Origin: JANPPS01 sp965246835
GTDB taxonomy: Bacteria > Pseudomonadota > Alphaproteobacteria > Acetobacterales > Acetobacteraceae
DNA: 64,000 nucleotides
Reading direction: 5' to 3'
Assembly (NCBI GenBank): GCA_965246835.1
Contig: CBDFFQ010000001.1
Location: 372,001 to 436,000, forward strand
Position 1 is the first letter of the stretch. Each line of letters starts with the position of its first letter. Below, in pieces: positions 54,086 to 63,124 of the stretch. The position numbers and the translations under genes are program-made. The notes below the pieces were generated by a model. It saw only the letters and a program-made list of their open reading frames with translations. It made no database searches and was not told the DNA's origin.

Positions 54086-54663
54086 GCCGGGCCTCCGTTC
54101 AAGCAGGCCCGCAGCGCCAGCAGCGCGCGACGGATGCCGGACTTCACGGTGCCGAGCGGCTGCTGGGTTCGCGCCGCGACCTCGGCATGGGTCAACCCCT
54201 CGACGAAGGCCAGCATCACCAGGCCCCGGCGCTCCGCGGGGATGGCGGACAGGCACCGATGCAGGGCCTGCCCGTCCTCCGTTGCCTGCAACCGGTCGAG
54301 CGCGCCGGGATCGGGGTCCGCCTGCTCCGGGACCGTCGCGTCCGTCTCGCGCCCTGTCCGCCGCATGGCGTCCATGGCGCGGTAGCGCACGAGGCTCATG
54401 AGCCAGGCCCGGGCGTTGCCGCGTGCCGGGTCGAAACGGTGGGCGTTGCGCCAAACCTGCAGCAGGGCATCGTGCACCGCGTCGGACGCCAGTGCCGGCT
54501 GCCGCGTGATGCGCAGGGCGACGCCATAGAGCACGGCCGATTGCAATTCGTAGAGCCGGCGAAACGCCGCACCATCCGCCCGGGCGCATTGCAGCAGCAG
54601 CATGGCGACCTCATCGGACGGCTCGGCTACGAGCGTAAGGGGGGCGGGTGCTGCATCCGTCAT
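54082..54663 (-). CDS. ECF sigma factor, SigK-like
   Basis: This 193-residue sigma-70 family protein has region 2 (AFRRLYELQSAVLYGVALRI, DAVHDALLQVWRNAHRFD, WLMSLVRYRAMDAMRR) and region 4 (LHRCLSAIPAERRGLVMLAF, HAEVAARTQQPLGTVKSGIRRAL). It lacks a region 3, as ECF factors do. ATG 54663 (MTDAAPAPL) is preferred to one 39 bases upstream. It lies between a fasciclin gene and the RskA-type gene. Pairing with these two is the mycobacterial SigK arrangement. Confidence 0.92.
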   Translation of the reverse strand: MTDAAPAPLTLVAEPSDEVAMLLLQCARADGAAFRRLYELQSAVLYGVALRITRQPALASDAVHDALLQVWRNAHRFDPARGNARAWLMSLVRYRAMDAMRRTGRETDATVPEQADPDPGALDRLQATEDGQALHRCLSAIPAERRGLVMLAFVEGLTHAEVAARTQQPLGTVKSGIRRALLALRACLNGGPA

Positions 54664-54723
54664 GCGTTCGTTATCACCCGCCCCCGGGGCTACGGCAAGC
54701 AAGTCACCGCAAGCGCCAAAGCA

Positions 54724-55275
54724 TCACGCCGGCAGGAGAACGCGATCGACCACGTGGATCACGCCGTTGCTCTGGAACACATCGGCCGTCGTCACGTGGG
54801 ACATGCCGCCCTTGCTGTCGCTCACGGTGACCACGCCTGCGATGACCGTCACCATCAGGCTCTCGCCCTCGACCGTCTTGAGCATCGCCTTGCCGCCGCC
54901 CGCCTGGACCCGCTTCATCAGCTCGGCCGCATCGAGCCGCCCGGGCACGACGTGGAACGTCAGCACCTTGGTCAGCATCGCCTTGTTCTCGGGCTTCAGC
55001 AGGGTGTCGACCGTTCCGGCCGGCAGCGCTGCGAAGGCCGCGTTCACCGGTGCGAATACGGTGAAGGGCCCCGGTCCCTTCAGCGTCTCGACCAGCCCGG
55101 CGGCCTTTACCGCCGCCACCAGCGTCGTGTGGTCCTTCGAGTTCACAGCGTTGTCGACGATGTCCTTGGTCGCATACATGGGCGCGCCGCCGACCATGAC
55201 CTGGGCGAAGCCAGACGCTGGGATGCCCGCGAGCAAGGTTACGGCCACCAAGGCCGTACGAAATGTGCTGTTCAT
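54724..55275 (-). CDS. Secreted fasciclin (FAS1) domain protein
   Basis: This 183-residue exported protein has a signal peptide (MNSTFRTALVAVTLLAGIPA, cleavage near GFA-Q) and one FAS1 domain: LVAAVKAAGLVETLKGPGPF, TVFAPVNAAFAALPAG, VLTFHVVPGRLDAAEL and VFQSNGVIHVVDRVLLPA. FAS1 proteins mediate adhesion or surface contacts. AAGGA precedes the ATG. It is the first gene of the fas-sigma-rskA series; the 60-base gap to the sigma gene has no obvious terminator. Confidence 0.93.
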   Translation of the reverse strand: MNSTFRTALVAVTLLAGIPASGFAQVMVGGAPMYATKDIVDNAVNSKDHTTLVAAVKAAGLVETLKGPGPFTVFAPVNAAFAALPAGTVDTLLKPENKAMLTKVLTFHVVPGRLDAAELMKRVQAGGGKAMLKTVEGESLMVTVIAGVVTVSDSKGGMSHVTTADVFQSNGVIHVVDRVLLPA

Positions 55276-55296
55276 TGCATTATCCTTCTTGCAATC

Positions 55297-55302
55297 ATTC
55301 GG
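55297..55302 (-). promoter_or_regulatory. CCGAAT element upstream of fasciclin gene (possible sigma-K type -10)
   Basis: On the minus strand CCGAAT lies 22 bases before the fasciclin ATG. As I recall, mycobacterial SigK promoters have a CCGAAT-like -10, but I find no matching CCATCC -35 at the right distance, so this is only a lead. Confidence 0.25.
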
Positions 55303-55394
55303 CCGCCTGTGGGAGCGACACGAGAGTTACGGGCCAGGCGTCCGGCTGGATGCACCGGCTGGGCAAGTCGAAATCCGCACGGCAGGATGGGTGC

Positions 55395-56006
55395 GTGACC
55401 CTGACCTCCCCGCCCGTGCGTCCCCGCCATGCCGCCAGCCTGCTGGTCTGGCGCGAGGGGACGGCCGGGTTGCAGGTGTTGATGGGCGTGCGGGGCGCCG
55501 GCGCGCGCTTCGTGCCGAACCGGCTGGTGTTCCCGGGCGGCGCCGTCGATCCCGGGGACGCCAGGGCCCAGGCTGCCTCCGAGCCCCAGCCGCGCGTGCT
55601 GGCCGCCCTCGGTGCCCCGGCCCGCCGCCATTTGGCCCGCGCGGTGGTGCACGCCGCTGCGCGCGAGCTGCAGGAGGAGACGGGGCTGAGCCTGGGCACG
55701 CCGCCAGAATTGGCCGAAATCGACTATCTGTGCCGGGCCGTGACGCCGCGGGCCCAGCCGATCCGCTATGACGCGCGCTTCCTGCTGGCCCCGGCCGAGG
55801 CGGTCGCGGGCGTGCCGCAAGACAGCGAGGAGTTGCACAGCGTGGCGTTCCGGTCGGTGGAGGAGGCGATCGCGCTCGACCTCATGCTGGTCACACGCGA
55901 AGTGCTGCTGCGGTTCCGGGACTGGCATGCCCTGCCGGCGCCGGCACGGGCGGCGCGGGACGTCGCTCCGGTGTTTCGCGAGCGAAGCTGGGTGAAGCCA
56001 CGGTAG
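55395..56006 (+). CDS. NUDIX hydrolase with long insert in the Nudix box
   Basis: This protein of about 203 residues begins at GTG 55395 (VTLTSPPVRPRHAASLLVWRE). The Nudix box is split: FPGGAVDPGD is followed by about 30 residues before AAARELQEETGL, the pattern of the NUDT19-like group, whose members hydrolyse CoA derivatives or nucleotides. The core acids in RELQEE are intact, so it is probably active. An ATG further upstream (55350) is possible but has no clear Shine-Dalgarno. It diverges from the fasciclin gene. Confidence 0.83.
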   Translation: MTLTSPPVRPRHAASLLVWREGTAGLQVLMGVRGAGARFVPNRLVFPGGAVDPGDARAQAASEPQPRVLAALGAPARRHLARAVVHAAARELQEETGLSLGTPPELAEIDYLCRAVTPRAQPIRYDARFLLAPAEAVAGVPQDSEELHSVAFRSVEEAIALDLMLVTREVLLRFRDWHALPAPARAARDVAPVFRERSWVKPR

Positions 56007-56061
56007 CCCTTGCTACACTTGGTAACGCGGCGGGACGGGCGACCGGTGATATGACGGCGTC

Positions 56062-57369
56062 ATGGACACGAGTTCTGCACATGCCCTGATCCGCTTCGGC
56101 CTGGGCCGCATGGTGGGGGAGCCCCTGCCGCGGGACCCCCGGGCCTGGCTGCAGCAGCAGATCGCGGCGCCCGACCCGGCGCCCGCCTTCCTGCAACCCC
56201 GCGGCGGCACCAGCGCGGCCGACGGCATCGCCGCCTGGATGGCCGATCGCGCCAATGCGGGCGGCGGAGGTGGCGGCAACCCCCGCACGCGCGAGATCGT
56301 AAAGGCCGAGGGCGCCGCGCTGATCGACCACGCGCTCACGACCCCGGCCGGCTTCCGCGAGCGGCTCGTGTGGTTCTGGGCCAACCACTTCACCGTCAGC
56401 CAGCGCAAGTTCGAGATCGCGCCCACCATCGGCTCGTTTATCCGGGACGCGATCCGCCCCCATGTCACGGGCCGGTTTCAGGACATGCTGCTGGCCGTGA
56501 TGCGGCATCCCGCCATGCTGATCTACCTCGACAACCCGGCCTCCATGGGCCCGAACAGCCCGGTGGGGCAGCGACAGAAGCGCGGCCTGAATGAGAATCT
56601 GGCGCGCGAATGCCTCGAGCTGCACACCGTGACGCCTACCGCGGGCTATACCCAGGCGGATGTCACGGAGTTCGCCCGCATCCTGACCGGCTGGTCGATC
56701 GAACGGAACACACCGCCCCTGGGCTATCGCTTTCGCCCGTTCACCCACGATCCCGGCCCGAAGCAGCTCCTGGGCCGCACCTTCCCCGAAGGCGAGCAGG
56801 GCGGGATCGAGGCGCTGGCCTGGTTGGGCGAGCATCCCATGACCTACCGCGCGCTTGCGGTGAAGCTCGTGCGGCACTTCGTGTCCGACCTGCCGCCCGC
56901 TTCCGCCGTTCGAACGATCGAGGGCGCCTTGCGGGACACAAGGGGCAATTTGGGCGCCGCCGCCCTGGCGCTGACCCGGCTGCCGGAGGCGTGGCAACCC
57001 TTGCAGAAGCTGCGCAGCCCGCTGGACCTGGTGCTGGCCGCCCAGCGCGCTGCAGGCCTGCCGCCGGATAAGCGGGGGGACATCGCGGGCGTGCTCTCGG
57101 GCCTGGGGCAGCAGGTGTTCAACGCGCCGCAACCGAATGGCTGGCCCGATCGCGCGGCGGAGTGGGCGGGACCGGAGGCGATGCTGCGCCGGGTCGATTG
57201 GGCCTATGGCTTTGCGGGCCGCGCCGAGTTGCCGGAGCCGGCGGTCCTGGCTGACACCGCCCTCGGTCCCCTGTTGACCGAGGCGACGATGACCGAGATA
57301 CGGCGCGCCGGCTCCCGCCGCGATGGCATTGCGCTTTTGCTGGCCTCCCCCGAGTTTCAGCGCCGATGA
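56062..57369 (+). CDS. DUF1800 family protein
   Basis: This 435-residue protein shows the DUF1800 hallmarks FRERLVWFWANHFTVS, MLIYLDNPASMGPNSP, NENLARECLELHTV and YTQADVTEFARILTGW. It has no obvious signal. The family nearly always sits beside DUF1501, as here, where the stop overlaps the DUF1501 start by four bases (ATGA). The biochemical role is not established; a role in periplasmic or surface modification has been supposed. Confidence 0.92.
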   Translation: MDTSSAHALIRFGLGRMVGEPLPRDPRAWLQQQIAAPDPAPAFLQPRGGTSAADGIAAWMADRANAGGGGGGNPRTREIVKAEGAALIDHALTTPAGFRERLVWFWANHFTVSQRKFEIAPTIGSFIRDAIRPHVTGRFQDMLLAVMRHPAMLIYLDNPASMGPNSPVGQRQKRGLNENLARECLELHTVTPTAGYTQADVTEFARILTGWSIERNTPPLGYRFRPFTHDPGPKQLLGRTFPEGEQGGIEALAWLGEHPMTYRALAVKLVRHFVSDLPPASAVRTIEGALRDTRGNLGAAALALTRLPEAWQPLQKLRSPLDLVLAAQRAAGLPPDKRGDIAGVLSGLGQQVFNAPQPNGWPDRAAEWAGPEAMLRRVDWAYGFAGRAELPEPAVLADTALGPLLTEATMTEIRRAGSRRDGIALLLASPEFQRR

Positions 57370-58565
57370 GGATGACGATGCCCCACGCTTCAATGACCCG
57401 CCGGGCCGCGCTGCTGGGCATCGGCGCCGCGGTCACGATCGGGCGCGCATCGCTGGCGCTGGCGGCGGCGCCCACGGATCGGCGGCTCGTGGTGGTGATC
57501 CTACGCGGCGCGCTGGATGGCCTGGCCGCCATCGTGCCGTACGGGGACCCGGCCTTGGCCGCGCTCCGCCCCGGGCTGATCCCGGGCGCGCCGGGCACCG
57601 AGAATGGCATGCTGGACCTGGGCGGCTTCTACGGCCTGCATCCGGCGCTCACGGGTCTCCATGCCATGTATCGCGCGGGCCAGCTTCTGCCGGTGCATGC
57701 CGTGGCCGGGCATGTGCATACGCGCAGCCATTTCGAGGCGCAGGATCTGCTCGAAAGCGGCGCCGACCAGCGGATGTCGAGCGGATGGCTGAACCGCGCC
57801 GTGCTGTCCCTCCCGGCCCGCGGCGGCAGCGGCGCCCCGCTCTCGATCGGCGTGTCGTTGCCGTTGTTGCTGCGCGGCCCCGCGACGGTGGGCGCCTATG
57901 CCCCGCAAAGCTTTTCCCAACCGCAGGCCGATCTCTATGCGCGGCTGCTGGCGCTGCATCAGGCCGATCCCGTGACCGGTCCTGCGATCCGCCAGGGCCT
58001 GGCCGAGCGTGGCTTCACCGCGGCGCAGCTGACGGGACCGGGGCCGGACCCCAAGGAACGATACGCGTTCCCCACCCTGGCGGGCACCGCCGGCAAGCTG
58101 CTGGCCGCATCGGACGGGCCTCGGGTTGCGGCGATGGAGTTGGGCGGGTGGGACACGCATGCCGGGCAGATGCAGCGCTTGGCGGGGCCGTTGAAGCAGC
58201 TCGATGCCGGGTTGGTGGCGTTGCGGGACGGGCTGGGCGAGGCCTGGGCCAAGACGGCCGTGCTGGTGATGACGGAGTTCGGCCGCACCGTGCGCGCCAA
58301 CGGCACCGGCGGCACCGATCACGGCACGGGCGGCGCCGCCTTCGTGGTGGGGGGCGCCGTGCAGGGCGGGCGGGTGCTGGCGGATTGGCCCGGCCTCGGT
58401 GAGGGCCGGTTGCTGGAAGGACGCGATCTGCAGCCGACGCTGGATCTGCGCTCGGTCGCGAAGGGTCTTCTCGCCGGGCATCTGGGCCTCTCGCCCGCCG
58501 GGCTGGCGCAGGCCTTTCCGGGTAGCGAGACGGCGCCGCCGTTACGGGGTTTGCTGCGCGCCTGA
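57366..58565 (+). CDS. DUF1501 family Tat-exported protein
   Basis: This 399-residue protein has a twin-arginine signal (MTRRAALLGIGAAVTIG, then LALAA) indicating folded export, probably with a cofactor or metal. The body has alkaline-phosphatase-like segments: LVVVILRGALDGLAAIVPYG, HTRSHFEAQDLLESG, ELGGWDTHAGQ and VLVMTEFGRTVRANGTGGTDHG, with His/Asp residues positioned for a binuclear metal site. DUF1501 is distantly related to sulfatases and phosphatases. Start at 57366 or at the ATG at 57378. Co-translated with DUF1800. Confidence 0.92.
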   Translation: MRMTMPHASMTRRAALLGIGAAVTIGRASLALAAAPTDRRLVVVILRGALDGLAAIVPYGDPALAALRPGLIPGAPGTENGMLDLGGFYGLHPALTGLHAMYRAGQLLPVHAVAGHVHTRSHFEAQDLLESGADQRMSSGWLNRAVLSLPARGGSGAPLSIGVSLPLLLRGPATVGAYAPQSFSQPQADLYARLLALHQADPVTGPAIRQGLAERGFTAAQLTGPGPDPKERYAFPTLAGTAGKLLAASDGPRVAAMELGGWDTHAGQMQRLAGPLKQLDAGLVALRDGLGEAWAKTAVLVMTEFGRTVRANGTGGTDHGTGGAAFVVGGAVQGGRVLADWPGLGEGRLLEGRDLQPTLDLRSVAKGLLAGHLGLSPAGLAQAFPGSETAPPLRGLLRA

Positions 58566-58680
58566 CGGCCTGGGATTGACGCCTCGGATTGACGGGGGGC
58601 CGGCGCTCCGGGCATTTGGGCCGGGAAATGCCGAGGCCGAACCCGTTGCATGCACTTTCCATTGCCAAGGCCGCACGCTG

Positions 58681-59007
58681 ATGGCCCGGCGGTCCGACGC
58701 CGCTAAGCTCCCGGTGCCCCAGGCCGATCCGGCGGATGGACCGGCGGACCTGGCCGAACGCTATCTTCGGGACGGGCGGCCGGCGTTGGCGGCCACCGCG
58801 CTTATCCCCCTCTTGCTGGCGCAAGGCGAGGCCGGGGACAAGCTGGCCCTGCTCGCCGCCCGGCTGCTGCAGCACGACCTCTCGCCCCAGCGCGGGACGG
58901 GTGTTCCGGACCAGGACCTCGCCCGCGCAGTCGATCGGTTGGTGCAGCTGGTGCGGCTGCAAGACGCGCAGATCGCCGAGCTGACGACCCTGGCGAGGGG
59001 GGCATGA
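58681..59007 (+). CDS. Small protein leading a glycosyltransferase operon, function unknown
   Basis: This protein of 108 residues has no motif that I recognise. It is Ala/Leu-rich with a likely coiled-coil C-terminus (LARAVDRLVQLVRLQDAQIAEL) and a helical-repeat-like middle (LRDGRPALAATALIPLLLAQGE). It overlaps the glycosyltransferase start by four bases (ATGA), so it is probably a partner. The frame is open upstream; ATG 58681 is the only reasonable start but has a weak Shine-Dalgarno. Confidence 0.6.
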   Translation: MARRSDAAKLPVPQADPADGPADLAERYLRDGRPALAATALIPLLLAQGEAGDKLALLAARLLQHDLSPQRGTGVPDQDLARAVDRLVQLVRLQDAQIAELTTLARGA

Positions 59008-61373
59008 GCCCGGCCCTGATCGTCAGCCCCGACGCCACGGCGCGAACGGCGCAGCTGGCGGAGGCGCTGCGCTCCGGCGGGCACGAGCCCGCGTTGATCC
59101 GGCCGGACCATCCCCTGCCGGAGGCCGCGATCGTCATCTGGGCGGCGCCGCTGCTGCGCGAGCAGCCGTTCCGCCAGGGCTCGGTCCACGCCGTCGACCT
59201 GACCGGGCCGCCCCAAGCGGGATCGAGCCCGGCACGGCTGTCCGCCTGGCGCACCGAAACGGCCATCGCATGCCGCGGCGCGGCCCTGGCGCTGGCGGGG
59301 TCGGAGGCGGAGCAGGGGCAGTGGACCGCGGAGCTCGACCGGCTGGGCATCGCAACGCCGGTGCTGGCGGTGCCGTTCGCCACGCCCGGTACGCCGGGCG
59401 TCGTAGCGCCGGGCGCGTTCACCGTGGTGCTGGAGCAGGTGCCCGGCCCCGCCGTGCTGGCCCTGGTGCACCAGGTCGCGTCCACGCTGGCCCAACGGCC
59501 AGGGGCCGTGCTGTCGATCCTGGCCGGCCCGCCGGGCGGGCTGCCGGGTCTGGTGGCATCCCGCGCACTGGCTGGGCTGCCGGGTGAGGTCCGCGTGATC
59601 GAGGATCGGCCCGGCGCGCCCCTGCCGCCCGGCATCCTGCTCGACATCCGCGCCGATACCGGGGCGGAACGGGTCTATGCCGTGCCGGCCGTGACGCGGG
59701 CGCTGGCGCAGGGCCTGCCGGTGCTCTCCACCGTGCTGGGGCCGCTCACGCAGAAGATCGCTGCTGCTGGCGCCGGGTTCGCGCTGCGGGACGTGGCGGC
59801 CGGGCTGGCGCAAATGAGCGCGTTAACGCCCACCGCTTTGGCCGCCATGGGGAAAGCGGCCACCACGCTTGCCCGCGACACTGTGGCCCAAGCCGCCCGC
59901 GCCCTCCTGGACGCGCTCCATCTAGCCGCGGCGGTGCAGCAGACCGGGGATGCTGCATGGCGCGACCAGGCCGGGACGGCGCCGCTGCCGTTGGGGCCCG
60001 GCGCGCATGTGCTGGTGGTGTCGAACGAGGGCGACAACCTGATCGACATCCGCATCCACCTGGTGTTCGGCGCCATGCATCGCCGGGGCGCCATCGGCGG
60101 CTATTCGGTACTGCGATTTGGCCGAATGGCCTTCAGCACGCGCACCTCCGATCCCGAGCGTGAGCCACGGTTCGACGCGATCTGGGTGCATCGGGCGCAC
60201 GATCCCGCGATCCAGCTCATGCTTCGCGTCCTGAAACGGCCCTACGCCTATGACATGGATGACAACCTGCTGGCCTCACCCAGCTATCGGGAGGCATTCC
60301 GCCGCCGGGCGATCGAGACCGTGCGGGCCATGGTGCGGGACTGCGCCGTGCTGTCCTGCTCCACGGCCACGCTGGTGTCGCTACTGCAGCGCCATTCCGA
60401 GGTCCGGCTGGCGGACAAGGCCGTGGTGACGCCCAACCTCGCGGTGCGGCAACCGGCGCCGCGGGAGGCCGGGCCGCCGCGGGCCGTGGTCTGGGCCTCG
60501 TCCGACACACCGGCGCTGACGGAAACGCGGGAGGCGGTGGAGCGCGCCGTGGGCGATTTCTGCCGCGCCCACCGGCTGCGGCTCGTGTGCCTCGGCGCCC
60601 CGCCCCCTGCCCTCCTGGCGGCGTCGGGCATCGAGATCCAGCATGTCGGCATGCTGCCCTATGGCGCCTATCTCGAATTCCTGCGTGCGCTGTCGCCCGC
60701 GATCCTGGTTTGTCCGTTGGAAACGGTGGCGGAGCCGATGACGCAGGATTTCGTGGACGGCAAGAGCGACGTGAAGATGCTGGAGGCCGCTTGCACCGGG
60801 CTGGTCGGCGTGTTCAGCCGGGCCGCGCCCTATCGCGACAGCGGCCTCGGCCCCGCGATCCTATGCGACAACACGCATAAGGGCTGGCTCGACGGATTGG
60901 AGCGCGCGGCCCGGGCCTGCCGCGAGGCCACGCCCGCGGCCTTCCCGCCCGGCCGTGTCACGACCGAGGACGGGCTGGCCCCTTGGGGCGCCGCCCTCGC
61001 CCGGGCCGCGCTTCCGCTTCCCGTGTACCTCAGTGAGATCGAGGCGGCGCTCGACTATGTCGAGGAGCGGCGCAAGCGGTTCCTGGAACCCGGTGAGTTC
61101 GACGAGGCCTACTACCTCGAAACCCATGACGATGTTCGGGCCGCGCTCGAACGGGGGGAGCTGGTCCAGGCCTACGACCATTACAAGAAGGCTGGCTACG
61201 GCGAGGGGCGCGACGCAAGGGCCCTGGAGAACGGGGACGAGGGGGGCGCCGCCTGGTGGGCGACGCTGCTCTACACGATCGGCCGGCTCGAGGATCGCAC
61301 GGCGGCACGGGCGCAGGAGATCGAGCTTCTTCAGGCCGCACGCGACGCCCGGCAGGCATTGACCCGTCCATGA
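59004..61373 (+). CDS. Large GT-B glycosyltransferase with C-terminal YLxxHDDV-type domain
   Basis: This is a 789-residue protein. Residues about 330-650 look like a GT-B transferase: VLVVSNEGDNLIDIRIHLVF, IWVHRAHDPAIQ, YAYDMDDNLLASPSYRE and a donor domain with DGKSDVKMLEAACTGLVGV. Residues 1-320 look like a second, degenerate Rossmann half (IVSPDATARTAQLAEAL, PVLSTVLGPL). The C-terminal ~45 residues, FDEAYYLETHDDVRAALERG and AYDHYKKAGYGEGRDA, form a motif I associate with surface-glycan enzymes in Acetobacteraceae. Its ends overlap both neighbours by four bases. Confidence 0.75.
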   Translation: MSPALIVSPDATARTAQLAEALRSGGHEPALIRPDHPLPEAAIVIWAAPLLREQPFRQGSVHAVDLTGPPQAGSSPARLSAWRTETAIACRGAALALAGSEAEQGQWTAELDRLGIATPVLAVPFATPGTPGVVAPGAFTVVLEQVPGPAVLALVHQVASTLAQRPGAVLSILAGPPGGLPGLVASRALAGLPGEVRVIEDRPGAPLPPGILLDIRADTGAERVYAVPAVTRALAQGLPVLSTVLGPLTQKIAAAGAGFALRDVAAGLAQMSALTPTALAAMGKAATTLARDTVAQAARALLDALHLAAAVQQTGDAAWRDQAGTAPLPLGPGAHVLVVSNEGDNLIDIRIHLVFGAMHRRGAIGGYSVLRFGRMAFSTRTSDPEREPRFDAIWVHRAHDPAIQLMLRVLKRPYAYDMDDNLLASPSYREAFRRRAIETVRAMVRDCAVLSCSTATLVSLLQRHSEVRLADKAVVTPNLAVRQPAPREAGPPRAVVWASSDTPALTETREAVERAVGDFCRAHRLRLVCLGAPPPALLAASGIEIQHVGMLPYGAYLEFLRALSPAILVCPLETVAEPMTQDFVDGKSDVKMLEAACTGLVGVFSRAAPYRDSGLGPAILCDNTHKGWLDGLERAARACREATPAAFPPGRVTTEDGLAPWGAALARAALPLPVYLSEIEAALDYVEERRKRFLEPGEFDEAYYLETHDDVRAALERGELVQAYDHYKKAGYGEGRDARALENGDEGGAAWWATLLYTIGRLEDRTAARAQEIELLQAARDARQALTRP

Positions 61374-63124
61374 AGGTAACCTGGCCGGCCGGCGAGGCCC
61401 AGGCATCCGCCTGCCCGGTCTGCGATGCGCCGGGGCCGCATCCTGTGTTGCTGCGGGCCGAGGGGCACACGCTGGTGCGCTGCGGGCGCTGCAGCGGATG
61501 CTTCTTCGTGGACCGCACGATGCCGGATTACGCGGCGGACCAGCCCTCCGAGCTGTTCGTGCAGTTCTATGCCGAGCAGAATGCCGGGCTGCATCACATG
61601 AGCCGCTTTCTCTATAAGATCGCGGACCCCCCGGGCGATGCTATCGACAGCGTGCTGGACGTGGGCTGCGGCTTCGGCTTCCCGGTGGACGTGGCGGCGC
61701 GGGAGCTGGGCTGGCGCGCCGTGGGGCTCGATCCCTCGCACTATGCCGAGGCCGGGCGGCGGTTGTTGGGAGCCGATATTCGGCGCGAGTACCTCACGGC
61801 CGACACCGATGTGGGGGCGCCGTATCACCTCGTGCTGGGCGTCGAGGTGATCGAGCATATCCCGGACCTGTATCCGTTCATGGAAATCCTGCGCCGCCAT
61901 CTGCGCCCCGGCGGCACGCTGGTGCTCACCACGCCCGACGCCGGCAGCCTTTCGCCCGCGGTCAACGAGGGCATGCTGGTGGCGATGCTGTCGGTCGGCG
62001 CGCACCTGGTCTTGTTCTCGGCGCGGTCGATGGAGGTGATGCTGCGCCGGGCCGGGTTCGCGCATGTGCATTGCGAGTGCGCCGGCTACAACCTGGTCGC
62101 GTATGCGTCGGATCAGCCGTTGCGGTTCCGCCCGGATGCGGAGGCCGCGCATTTTCACGGCTATCGCGCTTATCTGCAGCGCGTGCTGGACACGGCGGAA
62201 CCGGGCTCCACGTTGTGGAACGGTGCGGCGGGGCGGCTGTTCGCGCTCGATGTGGGCGGCTCCACCTTGGAAGAACTATTCACGCTGTGGGCCCGCATCG
62301 TCGCTTCCTGGCGGGAGCGGTTCGGCATCGACCTGCACCGCCTGCGCCTGCCGCCCTTGCTGGCGGAGGAAGAATTCCGCGTCGTGGGTCCCGCCTTGAT
62401 CGAGCGGTTGCGGGCGGAGGCGCCACTGAACCTGGCCGGCGTGCTGTATAACCGGGCGCTGCTGGAACGGCGTGTGCCCGGCGCGGCGCCGGAAGACGTG
62501 CTGCGCTTCGCCCGCGCCGGGCATCGTGTCGCGGTGCAGACCTGCCGCGCGCTGCAGGAGTTCGGGCTGATCGACTACGACCTCAATCTCACGTCCTGGC
62601 GGGCCCGGATCGTCTGCGTGGATTGCCTGATCGAGATGGCGCCGGAGTTCGAAGGCTCGTTGCTCGCCGGCCTCGGCGTGCCCTCCCCGGGGGCGCTCGC
62701 GCAACGCACGGACCCGCCGCCGGAGGTGCTGGCGGTGCGCATGGCGCCGTTCTTCGCGCGGATGGTGCATGCGACGCAGTATGAGGAGGCGTTGCGGCTC
62801 GAGCCCTGGCTGCGCGACCTCGACCTCGTATGCCTGGCGCTGGGGCCCACGCCACTCGAGCTATTCCACGCGCTGTTCTGCATCGGGGTGCTGCGGCTGA
62901 ATGCCATGAACGATCCTCACGGGGCGTTGGCGGCGTTTCAGCGCATGCTGGCGGAGGCGGAGACCGGGCTGCATGAGCCGGCGCGCGCGGACCTCGCCCG
63001 GCATTTCCTGCCGGTGGCGCAGGAGCATGTCGCGCTGGCCCGAAGCCGGGTGCCGGCGCCCGCGCCCGCGCCCACGCCCGCCATCACGCCGCCTGCACCC
63101 AAGCGGAAGCGCAAGGCGGCCTGA
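61370..63124 (+). CDS. SAM-dependent methyltransferase with long C-terminal domain
   Basis: This is a 584-residue protein. A zinc-ribbon-like start (ACPVCDA...RCGRCSGCFF) is followed by a class I methyltransferase (about residues 80-230): SVLDVGCGFGFPVDVAA, AVGLDPSHYAEA, GVEVIEHIPDLYPFMEIL and RPGGTLVLTTPDAGS. This resembles sugar or O-antigen methyltransferases. Residues about 250-560 are mostly helical and unassigned; the end is Pro/Ala/Lys-rich (TPPAPKRKRKAA). ATG 61370 overlaps the glycosyltransferase stop (ATGA). Likely acts on the same glycan as the neighbouring transferase. Confidence 0.78.
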   Translation: MKVTWPAGEAQASACPVCDAPGPHPVLLRAEGHTLVRCGRCSGCFFVDRTMPDYAADQPSELFVQFYAEQNAGLHHMSRFLYKIADPPGDAIDSVLDVGCGFGFPVDVAARELGWRAVGLDPSHYAEAGRRLLGADIRREYLTADTDVGAPYHLVLGVEVIEHIPDLYPFMEILRRHLRPGGTLVLTTPDAGSLSPAVNEGMLVAMLSVGAHLVLFSARSMEVMLRRAGFAHVHCECAGYNLVAYASDQPLRFRPDAEAAHFHGYRAYLQRVLDTAEPGSTLWNGAAGRLFALDVGGSTLEELFTLWARIVASWRERFGIDLHRLRLPPLLAEEEFRVVGPALIERLRAEAPLNLAGVLYNRALLERRVPGAAPEDVLRFARAGHRVAVQTCRALQEFGLIDYDLNLTSWRARIVCVDCLIEMAPEFEGSLLAGLGVPSPGALAQRTDPPPEVLAVRMAPFFARMVHATQYEEALRLEPWLRDLDLVCLALGPTPLELFHALFCIGVLRLNAMNDPHGALAAFQRMLAEAETGLHEPARADLARHFLPVAQEHVALARSRVPAPAPAPTPAITPPAPKRKRKAA

